Below are positions 52,853 through 61,679 of a stretch of 64,000 bases of DNA, in pieces. How positions within the stretch are numbered: the stretch's first letter is position 1; each line of letters begins with the position of its first letter. The position numbers and the translations under genes were made by a program. Source of the stretch: Gammaproteobacteria bacterium (GTDB lineage: Bacteria > Pseudomonadota > Gammaproteobacteria > Steroidobacterales > Rariloculaceae); contig JAJEGN010000020.1 in assembly GCA_022819855.1 (NCBI GenBank), positions 1-64,000 of the forward strand. Direction: 5' to 3'. A model generated the notes under the pieces. The model saw only the letters and a list, made by a program, of their open reading frames with translations, did no database searches and was not told the DNA's origin.

Positions 52853-55034
52853 AGTCGCCGTTCCGGCCGGCAAGATCGGTATCACCCGGCGCGCGGCCGG
52901 TACGGTCGCCGTTGTCGGCAATCCGAACTGCGGCAAGAGTTCGCTGTTCAACCGTCTGACCGGCATGAGCCAGCGCACGGCGAACTATCCCGGTGTCACG
53001 GTCGAACGACGAATGGGGAGGGCGACGATCGGCGACACTGCGCTCGATCTGATCGATCTGCCCGGCACCTACTCCCTGAGCCCCACATCGATGGACGAAC
53101 GGATTGCGGTCGGCGTGCTGTTCGGCCGCGTTCCCGGAACGCCGCTTCCTGACGCGATACTCGCCGTCGTCGACTCCACGCGGCTATACCAGGGCCTGTT
53201 CCTCGTGCAGCAGCTCGTCGAGCTCGGCCGGCCGATCGTCGTCGCGCTGACCATGAGCGACGCAGCCGAAAGGGACGGCCTGAAGATCGACATTGCGCGC
53301 CTGCAAAACCGGCTCGGCGGCGTAGAGATTTTCCCGGTCGTGGCGACGACGGGGCGTGGCGTGAAGGCTCTGGTGGCCTCGCTCGGGCAAGTGATCGCGT
53401 CACCGCCGCCCGAACCCATCGCCTCATGGCCTGAACTCCGCAGCGCTGTCGATGAGCTCGAACCCGCGCTCGGCCCGGAGGCCGCCGGCTTTACGCGCGC
53501 CGAAATCGAGCGTTTCATTGTGGAAGGGGAGGTTGAACCGGAAACCTTCAGTGCGCCGCTGTTGCCGCCGGAAGCCCAGGCCCCGCTTGCCTCGGTACGC
53601 GAGAGGCTCTTCGGCAATGAACCGCCGCTCGCCGAGGAAGCCCGGCAGCGCTACCGCTGGATTCGCGAGGTTCTCGCCGAAGTGCAGACGACGTCGTCTG
53701 TCGTCAGCCGGAGAAGCGCGGCACTGATCCAGTGGATCAACCAGCCGTGGCCGTCGACCGTGCTGTTCGTGCTGTCGATGGCCATCGTGTTTCAGGCCGT
53801 CTTCGCCTGGGCGACGCCGTTCATGGATCTCATCGATGCCGGGATGGGCGCGGCAGGCGCCGGGGCTGCCTCCGTCCTGCCGGACGGCGTGCTCGCGAGC
53901 TTCGTCGCAGACGGCATCATCGCCGGGGTCGGCAGCGTCATCATTTTCCTGCCGCAGATCCTGATCCTGTTCCTGTTCATCATCCTCATGGAGGACACGG
54001 GCTACCTGGCCCGCGCCGCTTTCCTCGTCGACCGTGCCATGCGTTCGATCGGACTGTCGGGGCAGTCGGTCATCCCGCTGCTGTCGAGCTTCGCCTGCGC
54101 CGTGCCCTCGATCATGGCGACACGCGTGATTCCGAACCGGCGTGACAGGATCGCGACGATCATGGCTTCGCCGTTCATGACCTGTTCGGCACGTTTGCCG
54201 GTCTATGCGCTGCTGATTGCAGCGTTCGTGCCGAATCGCGAGCTCCTGATCTTCAACCTGCAGGGCGCGGTACTCTTTGGGCTCTACCTCCTCGGCATCG
54301 TCGGAGGCGTCGGGACCGCCCTGCTTCTAAAGCACTCGGCCTTGCGCGGCGCGGCGCCGGCATTTGTTCTGGCGTTACCCGAGTTCCGGGTGCCGAACCT
54401 TCGCACGGTCGCGCTCAAGCTGCTCGACCGTGTCAGGATCTTCCTGCGCCGCGCCGGCACGGTGATCTTCGTCGTGGCCGTGATCGTCTGGGCGCTCGCC
54501 TACTTTCCACGCTCCGACGCTGTAGAAGCCGACCGCCTTGCGGCGCGCGCCCAGGTCGCGATAACGCTCGAAGGCGGCCAGCTCGAGGCGGCATTCGAAG
54601 CCATCGACAACGAAGCCGCGGCGGAGCATCTCGCGCAAAGCTGGCTCGGCCGCGCCGGTCAATGGGTCGAACCCGCGTTCGCGCCGCTTGGCTGGGACTG
54701 GCGCGTCTCGGCCGCCGTCATCGCCGGGTTCCCGGCACGGGAGGTCGTCGTTGCTGTGCTTGGCACGATCTACGCGGTCGGCGGCGAGGCGGACGAGGCA
54801 AGCCTCGCCGAGCGGCTGACTTCCGCGACCTGGCCTGACGGTCGAGCCGTCTTCACGCTGCCCATGGTGCTGGGGCTCCTCGTCTTCTACGCCTGGTGCC
54901 TGCAATGCGCGGCGACGCTCGCGGTCATCCGCCGCGAGACGAACAGTTGGCGGTGGCCTGTTTTCGCGTGGGCATACATGACGGTACTCGGGTACACTGC
55001 CGCACTTTTGATCTACCAGATCGGCAGCGCCTGA
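52836..55034 (+). CDS. feoB: Ferrous iron transport protein B
   Basis: About 732 residues. The N-terminal G domain carries AVVGNPNCGKSSLFNRLTG (G1), a switch region with RTANYPGVTVERR, DLPGTYSLSPTSMDE (G3) and TMSDAAERDGL in the G4 position. The membrane part has two gate motifs, EDTGYLARAAFLVDRAM and PLLSSFACAVPSIMATR. It imports Fe2+ into the cytoplasm. ATG 52836 (nine bases after a TTG alternative). No feoC follows. Confidence 0.97.
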   Translation: MASRAEVAVPAGKIGITRRAAGTVAVVGNPNCGKSSLFNRLTGMSQRTANYPGVTVERRMGRATIGDTALDLIDLPGTYSLSPTSMDERIAVGVLFGRVPGTPLPDAILAVVDSTRLYQGLFLVQQLVELGRPIVVALTMSDAAERDGLKIDIARLQNRLGGVEIFPVVATTGRGVKALVASLGQVIASPPPEPIASWPELRSAVDELEPALGPEAAGFTRAEIERFIVEGEVEPETFSAPLLPPEAQAPLASVRERLFGNEPPLAEEARQRYRWIREVLAEVQTTSSVVSRRSAALIQWINQPWPSTVLFVLSMAIVFQAVFAWATPFMDLIDAGMGAAGAGAASVLPDGVLASFVADGIIAGVGSVIIFLPQILILFLFIILMEDTGYLARAAFLVDRAMRSIGLSGQSVIPLLSSFACAVPSIMATRVIPNRRDRIATIMASPFMTCSARLPVYALLIAAFVPNRELLIFNLQGAVLFGLYLLGIVGGVGTALLLKHSALRGAAPAFVLALPEFRVPNLRTVALKLLDRVRIFLRRAGTVIFVVAVIVWALAYFPRSDAVEADRLAARAQVAITLEGGQLEAAFEAIDNEAAAEHLAQSWLGRAGQWVEPAFAPLGWDWRVSAAVIAGFPAREVVVAVLGTIYAVGGEADEASLAERLTSATWPDGRAVFTLPMVLGLLVFYAWCLQCAATLAVIRRETNSWRWPVFAWAYMTVLGYTAALLIYQIGSA

Positions 55035-55148
55035 TTTCGAAGTCCGGGACGCGGAATCGTCGGCGCTACGGCTGGGCACTGTGGTCGTGTCCGGGCAGAG
55101 TCCCGACCCGGGCTCAGCCGGAAAGCTCCGTCATACGAAACCCGAGCC

Positions 55149-56375
55149 ATGCGCAGCGATGAAATCCCGCGCTATCTGATCGTGTTCTTCGGCGCGCTCG
55201 TCGCGCTTGGCCCTTTGAGCATGGACGCCTACCTGCCGGCGATACCGGCGATGGCCGTGGACTTCGGCGTGAGCGTCGTCGTCGTCAACCACACCTTGAG
55301 CGCCTACCTGATCGGTAACGCGATCGGCCAGCTCTTCGGGGGTGCGTTTTCCGATCAGATCGGCCGCAAGCGCATCGGCTACATCGGTATTTCGATCTAC
55401 ATCGTGGCGACACTCGCGATCGCGTTCGTCGGCACCGTCGAGCAGGCGCTCGCGCTGCGGTTCTTTCAGGCTGTCGGCGGCGGTTTTCTGACCGTCATCT
55501 GCATGGCCTCGGTGCGCGATATCTACCCTGTCGACGAACTTGGGCGGCGGTTTGCAACGATGATGATGATCGTGCTCATCGCGCCGCTGGTTGCCCCGGC
55601 GCTCGGTGCGCTGTTGTTGCCGCTCGGCTGGCAGTCGATCTTCCTGCTCAAGGCCGTATATGCGCTGTTGCTCCTCGTGCTTTACGTCCTCATCGTGCCC
55701 GAGACGCGCAAGGGCCGTTGGGGCGCGTTTTCGGTGACCTCCGTTTTCACACAGTGCGTGGACGTCATCGTGAGGCGCGTGGACGGCCGGCTCCTGCCGA
55801 TCCGCTACGCCTTCGGAATGGGCCTGTCGATCAGTGTGCTCATGATCTTCGTGACGAACGCATCGTTCGTGTACCTGGAACATTTCGATGTCACACCGAC
55901 GATGTTTCCGGCAGTCTTCGGGCTCACGGTGCTCGGCCTGATGTCGACCAACCTGTACAGCATGCGGCGGCTCACGAGCGGAAATTCGGGCTTCTGGTTC
56001 CGTGCGGGGCTCAGAACGCAGCTCGTTGCGACGGCGCTCATGCTCGCGTTCACGGCGGCCGGGTTTGCGTCGATCTGGGTGTTCGTGCCGCTCATGGTCG
56101 TCACGATGGCGACGCTCGGGTTCATCGGTCCAGGCGGTTCGGCGCGCTACATGAGCTTCTTTCGCGAGCTTGCAGGCAGCGCATCCTCGGTGAACACCAC
56201 GCTCGGATTCGCGCTTGGGGGCTTGCTCGGCGCAGTGACGAGCGAGCTCAATGACGGCACCTTGTTGCCGATGGTCGCAGTCATGGCGCTTGCCGCGATC
56301 GGCGCCAATTTCGTGACGTGGTCGGTACCGACAAGCCCCGTCAAGCGGGCCGAGCCCGCTTCAGATACCGGGTGA
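55149..56375 (+). CDS. Bcr/CflA family multidrug efflux MFS transporter
   Basis: 408 residues, about 12 membrane helices. Family marks near the N-terminus: LGPLSMDAYLPAIPAMAVDF and GAFSDQIGRKRIGYIG in the first cytoplasmic loop, with QAVGGGFLTVICMASVRDIY later. Such proteins export drugs (bicyclomycin, chloramphenicol type) using the proton gradient. It stands after feoB across 115 bases and before pntA; no regulator is adjacent. Confidence 0.9.
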   Translation: MRSDEIPRYLIVFFGALVALGPLSMDAYLPAIPAMAVDFGVSVVVVNHTLSAYLIGNAIGQLFGGAFSDQIGRKRIGYIGISIYIVATLAIAFVGTVEQALALRFFQAVGGGFLTVICMASVRDIYPVDELGRRFATMMMIVLIAPLVAPALGALLLPLGWQSIFLLKAVYALLLLVLYVLIVPETRKGRWGAFSVTSVFTQCVDVIVRRVDGRLLPIRYAFGMGLSISVLMIFVTNASFVYLEHFDVTPTMFPAVFGLTVLGLMSTNLYSMRRLTSGNSGFWFRAGLRTQLVATALMLAFTAAGFASIWVFVPLMVVTMATLGFIGPGGSARYMSFFRELAGSASSVNTTLGFALGGLLGAVTSELNDGTLLPMVAVMALAAIGANFVTWSVPTSPVKRAEPASDTG

Positions 56376-56421
56376 CGCACGTTCGTCAACCCACCGAGGG
56401 TGATGTTTGCGGCGAGCGCAC

Positions 56422-56427
56422 TATAAT
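56422..56427 (+). promoter_or_regulatory. Consensus -10 element of pntAB
   Basis: A perfect TATAAT about 68 bases before the pntA ATG, in the 119-bp gap after the transporter gene. A recognisable -35 is lacking. Flanking bases (CACTATAATCCG) resemble those of the mutL site (CCCTATAATCCG). Confidence 0.5.
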
Positions 56428-56494
56428 CCGACCGCGAATTTCTCCGTGATTCCGAGGCCGGCGGTCGAGCCCGGCCAGGTGGTGGCGATTTCCG

Positions 56495-58060
56495 ATGCGA
56501 ATAGGCGTTCCGAGGGAGACTCATTCGGGCGAAAAGCGTGTTGCGACGACCCCTGATGTCGTGCCGGGGCTCCTGAAACTCGGTTTCGAAGTCGCCGTCG
56601 AGAGCGGTGCGGGCGATGGCGCGAGTTTCACCGATCAGGCCTATCGGGACGCGGGCGCCGCGATCATCGGGAGCGCTGACGAGCTTTGGTCCCGCAGCGA
56701 CATCATCCTCAAGGTGCGCGCCCCGGAAACCGTGTCCGATTCCGGACGAGACGAACTCGACCGCTTGCGGGAAGGCCAGATACTGATCTCGTTCCTCTGG
56801 CCGGGACAGAACCCGGAACTCCTGAACCGGCTCGCCGAAAAGCGTTTGACAGCGCTCGCCATGGACAGCATCCCACGGATTTCCCGCGCTCAGAAGCTCG
56901 ACGCATTGAGTTCGATGGCCAATATCGCGGGTTACCGGGCCGTGATCGAGGCCGCCGAAAATTTCGGTCGCTTCTTCATGGGGCAGATCACCGCGGCCGG
57001 CAAGGTTCCGCCGGCCAAGGTGCTCGTGATCGGCGCGGGCGTTGCGGGTCTTTCGGCGATCGGCACCGCCAAGAGCATGGGCGCGATCGTGCGGGCGTTC
57101 GATACGCGGCCGGAAGTCAGGGAGCAGGTCGAGAGCATGGACGCCGAATTCCTCATGCTCGATTTCGAGGAAGAGGGCAGCGGCGCCGGCGGCTACGCCA
57201 GGGTCATGAGCAAGGAGTTCATCGAGGCGGAGATGGCGCTCTTCAGGCAGCAGGCGGAAGAGGTCGACATCATCATCACGACGGCCCTGATTCCGGGAAA
57301 GCCCGCGCCCGAACTCATCACGGCCGACATGGTGCAAGCGATGAAACCCGGCAGCGTGATCGTCGATCTTGCGGCCGAGCAGGGCGGCAACTGTGCGCTG
57401 ACCGAGCCCGACGAACTCGTGACGCGCCACGGCGTGACGATCATCGGCTACACGGATCTGCCGAGCCGCCTCGCGTCCACCTCGAGTCAGCTCTATGCGA
57501 CGAACCTCCGGCATCTGCTCGCGGACATGTGCCCGGAGAAGAACGGGGAAGTCGTCGTCGACATGGAAGACGAGGTTATCCGCGGCGCGACCGTGGTCCG
57601 GGACGGCGAGACCACGTGGCCGCCGCCTGCGCCAAAGGTAACCGCGGCGGCACCCCCGCCGTCCGCGAAGCCCACGGTCGCACCGGAGACCGCGCCCGTC
57701 GGGAAGAAGCGGGCGCCGGCCTGGGTTTCGCGGCTCATCCTGTTCGGCCTCGGCGGTCTGGGACTGCTCGGCCTCGGAGCCGTGGCGCCGCCGTCGTTCA
57801 TGGCGCATTTCACGGTCTTCGTCCTTGCCTGCTTCGTCGGTTACATGGTCGTCTGGAACGTGACGCCGGCGCTGCACACCCCGCTCATGAGCGTCACGAA
57901 CGCGATATCGAGCATCATCATCATCGGCGCGCTGCTGCAGATCAGCTCCGATATCCCTTGGATCGCCTGGGTCGCCGGGTTCACGGTCCTGATCACGAGC
58001 ATCAACATCGCGGGCGGCTTCGCCGTCACGCGCCGCATGCTCGCGATGTTCCGCAAGTAG
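56495..58060 (+). CDS. pntA: NAD(P) transhydrogenase subunit alpha
   Basis: 521 residues. Together with PntB it uses the proton gradient to pass hydride from NADH to NADP+. Domain I binds NAD(H): [20 protein letters not shown] at the start, [20 protein letters not shown] as the dinucleotide motif and [12 protein letters not shown] Pro/Ala-rich linker (about residues 370-405) leads to four membrane helices (IIa). Full-length fused alpha, as in E. coli. pntB follows 10 bases later. Confidence 0.97.
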   Translation: MRIGVPRETHSGEKRVATTPDVVPGLLKLGFEVAVESGAGDGASFTDQAYRDAGAAIIGSADELWSRSDIILKVRAPETVSDSGRDELDRLREGQILISFLWPGQNPELLNRLAEKRLTALAMDSIPRISRAQKLDALSSMANIAGYRAVIEAAENFGRFFMGQITAAGKVPPAKVLVIGAGVAGLSAIGTAKSMGAIVRAFDTRPEVREQVESMDAEFLMLDFEEEGSGAGGYARVMSKEFIEAEMALFRQQAEEVDIIITTALIPGKPAPELITADMVQAMKPGSVIVDLAAEQGGNCALTEPDELVTRHGVTIIGYTDLPSRLASTSSQLYATNLRHLLADMCPEKNGEVVVDMEDEVIRGATVVRDGETTWPPPAPKVTAAAPPPSAKPTVAPETAPVGKKRAPAWVSRLILFGLGGLGLLGLGAVAPPSFMAHFTVFVLACFVGYMVVWNVTPALHTPLMSVTNAISSIIIIGALLQISSDIPWIAWVAGFTVLITSINIAGGFAVTRRMLAMFRK

Positions 58061-58070
58061 GGGGCCGGCG

Positions 58071-59459
58071 ATGTCAGCAGGTATCGTCACCGTCGCCTAC
58101 ATCGGCGCGAGCATTCTGTTCATTCTCGCGCTCGGCGGACTGAGTCATCCGGAAACTGCCAGGCGCGGCAATCTCTACGGCATCGCCGGTATGGGGATCG
58201 CGCTGCTTGCGACGCTTTCCGGCGTCGTCACCGCCAACTATGGCCTGCTGATCGGCGGGCTAGTGGTCGGCGGCGCCATTGGCCTGGCGCTCGCGCGCCG
58301 CGTGCAGATGACGCAGATGCCCGAACTCGTTGCGATCCTGCACAGCCTCGTGGGCCTGGCCGCGATGCTTGTGGGCTTCGCGAACTTCATGGACCCGAAC
58401 GTGCAGTATTCGGGCGTCGAAGCGACGATCCACGATGTCGAGGTCTATCTGGGGATACTGATCGGAGCCGTCACGTTCTCGGGTTCCGTCATCGCCTTCG
58501 GCAAGCTCAGCGGCAGGATCTCAGGCAAACCGCTCGTGCTCCCGGCCAGGCACTGGCTCAACCTCGTTCTGCTGCTCGCGTCGATCTGGTACGGCATCGA
58601 GTTCGTGGAGCAGTCCGCGGCGGGCGCCGGCCTCGTTCCTCTCGTCATCATGAGCGCGATTGCGCTCCTCTTCGGCATCCACATGGTCATGGCCATCGGC
58701 GGCGCGGACATGCCGGTCGTGATATCGATGCTCAACAGCTACTCGGGCTGGGCGGCGGCGGCGACCGGTTTCATGCTCAGCAACGACCTGCTGATCGTGA
58801 CCGGGGCGCTCGTCGGCTCGAGCGGCGCGATCCTGAGCTACATCATGTGCCGCGCGATGAACCGCAGGTTCCTGGCGGTCATCGCCGGCGGCTTCGGTAC
58901 TTCCACGGGCGTGGCGGCCGCGGACGGCGCCGACGGCGAAGTCGATCCGATCGAAGCGCCCGAAGCGGCGATGCTGCTCGCGGACGCGAAGGAAGTGATG
59001 ATCGTGCCCGGTTACGGCATGGCCGTTGCACAGGCGCAGCACACGGTCTTCGAGTTGACGAAGCAACTGAAGGACAAGGGCGTCAACGTGCGCTTCGGAA
59101 TCCATCCCGTTGCCGGGCGCATGCCGGGCCACATGAACGTGCTGCTTGCCGAAGCCAACGTGCCCTACGACATCGTCTACGAGATGGACGAGATCAACGA
59201 CGACTTTCCTGACATCGATGTCTCGATCGTCATCGGCGCGAACGACATCGTCAACCCGTCCGCCCAGGACGAGCCCGACAGCCCGATCGCCGGCATGCCA
59301 GTGCTCGAGGTCTGGAAGGGCCGGACGACGTTCGTCCTCAAGCGGAGCATGGCGACCGGCTACGCGGGCGTGCAGAACCCGCTGTTTTTCAAGGAAAACA
59401 CGCGCATGCTGTTCGGCGACGCGCGCGACAGCCTCGGGGAAGTGCTCAGGAATCTCTGA
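58071..59459 (+). CDS. pntB: NAD(P) transhydrogenase subunit beta
   Basis: 462 residues, normal length. Membrane domain IIb occupies the first ~270 residues with many helices ([40 protein letters not shown]). The NADP(H)-binding domain III follows with [40 protein letters not shown] and [17 protein letters not shown]. It overlaps the convergent EamA gene by 14 bases at its 3' end. Confidence 0.97.
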   Translation: MSAGIVTVAYIGASILFILALGGLSHPETARRGNLYGIAGMGIALLATLSGVVTANYGLLIGGLVVGGAIGLALARRVQMTQMPELVAILHSLVGLAAMLVGFANFMDPNVQYSGVEATIHDVEVYLGILIGAVTFSGSVIAFGKLSGRISGKPLVLPARHWLNLVLLLASIWYGIEFVEQSAAGAGLVPLVIMSAIALLFGIHMVMAIGGADMPVVISMLNSYSGWAAAATGFMLSNDLLIVTGALVGSSGAILSYIMCRAMNRRFLAVIAGGFGTSTGVAAADGADGEVDPIEAPEAAMLLADAKEVMIVPGYGMAVAQAQHTVFELTKQLKDKGVNVRFGIHPVAGRMPGHMNVLLAEANVPYDIVYEMDEINDDFPDIDVSIVIGANDIVNPSAQDEPDSPIAGMPVLEVWKGRTTFVLKRSMATGYAGVQNPLFFKENTRMLFGDARDSLGEVLRNL

Positions 59460-60306
59460 TCCGTCGCGTTCGACCGATCGCTGCGACGAGGGCGCCGCCG
59501 AGGAGGACAAGCGCCGCGACGAAGAGCGACGTGGTCGGCTCCTCACCGAGCAGCGCGATGCCGCCGAGCACGGCGACAAACGGTACGGCGATTCGCCCGA
59601 TGGCTGTCGGCAGGGCTCCGAGACCGGGCAGTACGGCGAACCATGCGGCAAGCCCTCCGGCGGTCATGAGCGCGCCCGCGCCGACCGCGATCAGGACACC
59701 TGGCAGCGTCACGAGCGCCGTGCTTGCGACGATGACGTGGATCGCGAGCACCGGAACGACAGCGAGCGTCATGTTGCGGCTCGTCGCTTCGAGCGCGTCG
59801 CCGCGCACGCCGACGCGCAGGGAATGCACTCCGGCGCCGATGCCGGCCGCACCCATCGCGATCGCAGCAACGACGGGCGGTGCCGTGTCGCTGGCAGTCA
59901 CCAGGTAGATCAACCCCGCCACCACCAGCGCGTACCCGACCAGTTCGGCGACGTTCACGCGCTGCCGATGCCCCGCAAGCGCCCCTGCGAACATCGTGAG
60001 TTGCGCTGCGGCGAACAGGATCAGCGCGCCGCTGCCGGCATCGAGCGTGACATAGGCGTACGAAAACAGCAGCAAGACGACGGCGAGCGCGGCAGCCGCC
60101 ACAAAGTCCCGGCTCGGGCGCGTGCCGGCTGCGACTGCAGGCGCTCTTCGCTTGACCAGAAACGCGAGCACGACTGCGGCTGAAACAGCGCGCAGGCTCG
60201 CGAAGCTTGCCGGATCAAGCAGGTCCTCGCTGATTGCATGGCGGGCGAGGAGTGCGTTAGCCGCAAGTGCGGCGCTTGCGAGTGCGGTCAGGAGGACGGT
60301 CTGCAT
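59446..60306 (-). CDS. EamA/DMT superfamily transporter
   Basis: About 286 residues with ten predicted helices in two EamA repeats ([20 protein letters not shown] at the start; second repeat from about [20 protein letters not shown]). The motif ending the second repeat, [17 protein letters not shown], is typical. Substrate unknown. ATG 60306 is preferred; the longer frame to 60384 would add a polar, unlikely N-terminus. It follows the DUF6152 gene by 16 bases, same strand, so they may share a transcript. Confidence 0.88.
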   Translation of the reverse strand: MQTVLLTALASAALAANALLARHAISEDLLDPASFASLRAVSAAVVLAFLVKRRAPAVAAGTRPSRDFVAAAALAVVLLLFSYAYVTLDAGSGALILFAAAQLTMFAGALAGHRQRVNVAELVGYALVVAGLIYLVTASDTAPPVVAAIAMGAAGIGAGVHSLRVGVRGDALEATSRNMTLAVVPVLAIHVIVASTALVTLPGVLIAVGAGALMTAGGLAAWFAVLPGLGALPTAIGRIAVPFVAVLGGIALLGEEPTTSLFVAALVLLGGALVAAIGRTRRIRDS

Positions 60307-60322
60307 CGGGGACGGATCGGAC

Positions 60323-61375
60323 TCAGAAGAATTCCAGGTGGCGGCGGGCCGTCTCGACGTCGCAGGTCTCGGCGACGAATTCAAAGTCCGAGGACTTTCG
60401 ATACTCGCCCTCGACGGTGATCGGCTCGCTCAGATACACCGGATCCTCGATCGTGTAGGACACGCTCATCGCGTAGCCGTCGTCGGTCAGCCGATAGCGC
60501 TCGAAGACGCGTTTGAGATCGCTTGAGTCCAGACCGCGGTGGTTCCCCCATGGGGTCGCGGAAAACCCGTCCGTGACGACAAGCAGTGTCCCGTCGGTTT
60601 CGAAGTATCCGACGGAGTAGCCGAGTTCGTCCGGTTCATGGTCCGCCGGCCGCGCGGCTCCATCGAGGTGAATCGTGCGGATTTGCGGCGTGCGTTCCTT
60701 CTCGATCGTGATGGTGTCGCCGGTGCGCGTCCAGCGGTGGCTGTAGGTCGACAGGATCAGCCTCGGCACGCCCATCGGCACGCAGTCGAGTACCGGATCG
60801 TCGTCCATGTCGAAACTCCCGGCCTGCTCGCGCCCCAGGTCCGTGAGCGGCCACTCGGTCGGGGCGCGAAACGAGTCGATCAATGACTCGCGAAGCGAAC
60901 TCACCGCACGCCATGTGCCGGTGAAATCCGTTGACGGCGCGGTCGGCGCCAGGTTTTCGGAGCCGCGAACGGTCTCGCCTTCCGGGATGGAATAGGCGTA
61001 GAAGGTGTCCCCGCTTGCCAGTGTCACGCTGTACAGCATTCCGAAGGTCCTGGCCGGATCGCGATTCGGGTGCGCGACCACGAATGCCCGATCGCCAACC
61101 TGGACGGACTCCCGCTGCCAGCCGAGCCTCAGAAAACCGGGTATCGAGTGGCCTTCGAGCGTCCAGATCTGCAGGACACCGGCGGCGTCCGGCGCTTCGA
61201 CTTCGACGTAGACGTGCGGGCTGCGCCAGCTCACTTCCGTAATCGTTCCCTCGAGCTCGATCGTTTCATCGAGCAGGAAATGCGCGCGTGAGTGATGTGC
61301 CGGCGAGGTCGCGAACGGCATCAGAACGACAGCGACGACGCCAGCGGGGACGAACTTGACGATGGCGCGGTTCAT
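60323..61375 (-). CDS. DUF6152 family exported protein, second copy
   Basis: 350 residues with signal peptide (to about SPA), then the same opening as the 240-1271 protein: HHSRAHFLLDETIELEGTIT, EVSWRSPHVYVEVEA and HPNRDPARTFGML. The C-terminal part also matches over its whole length (SYSHRWTRTGDTITIEKERT). So the two are full-length paralogues. This one lies between an EamA transporter and a divergent DUF1592 gene. Function unknown; the exported location is inferred from the signal. Confidence 0.82.
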   Translation of the reverse strand: MNRAIVKFVPAGVVAVVLMPFATSPAHHSRAHFLLDETIELEGTITEVSWRSPHVYVEVEAPDAAGVLQIWTLEGHSIPGFLRLGWQRESVQVGDRAFVVAHPNRDPARTFGMLYSVTLASGDTFYAYSIPEGETVRGSENLAPTAPSTDFTGTWRAVSSLRESLIDSFRAPTEWPLTDLGREQAGSFDMDDDPVLDCVPMGVPRLILSTYSHRWTRTGDTITIEKERTPQIRTIHLDGAARPADHEPDELGYSVGYFETDGTLLVVTDGFSATPWGNHRGLDSSDLKRVFERYRLTDDGYAMSVSYTIEDPVYLSEPITVEGEYRKSSDFEFVAETCDVETARRHLEFF

Positions 61376-61679
61376 GGCGTTCGGGAGGCTGGAAACGCGG
61401 GCCAGAATATCGAATCGGTCAGCGCGTTACTAGCAATCCGGGGCGCAAATCCCGCTGCATGGGCGGTAGACCGCCTCGTCCCTGTCGGTGCGACGCGGCG
61501 TTCGGCCACGGGCTGCTAGAGTGAACGCCGCGCCGGCGGTAAAATTCAAAGCCTGGTGTGGCGGCGCGCCGCGCCTGACCGACGTATCGGGGACGAACGA
61601 AAGTGGCAGTCTCGCTTGATCGACACGGCCTGAACCTTGCGACTCGAAGGCGCTTCGGCCGGTTGTCGCGGAGTATCCG
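61376..61679. other. 304-bp divergent intergenic region
   Basis: Lies between the divergent DUF6152 and DUF1592 genes. It should hold both promoters, but I see no convincing -10/-35 pair, operator, RNA gene or repeat in it. Small open frames here look like chance. Confidence 0.4.
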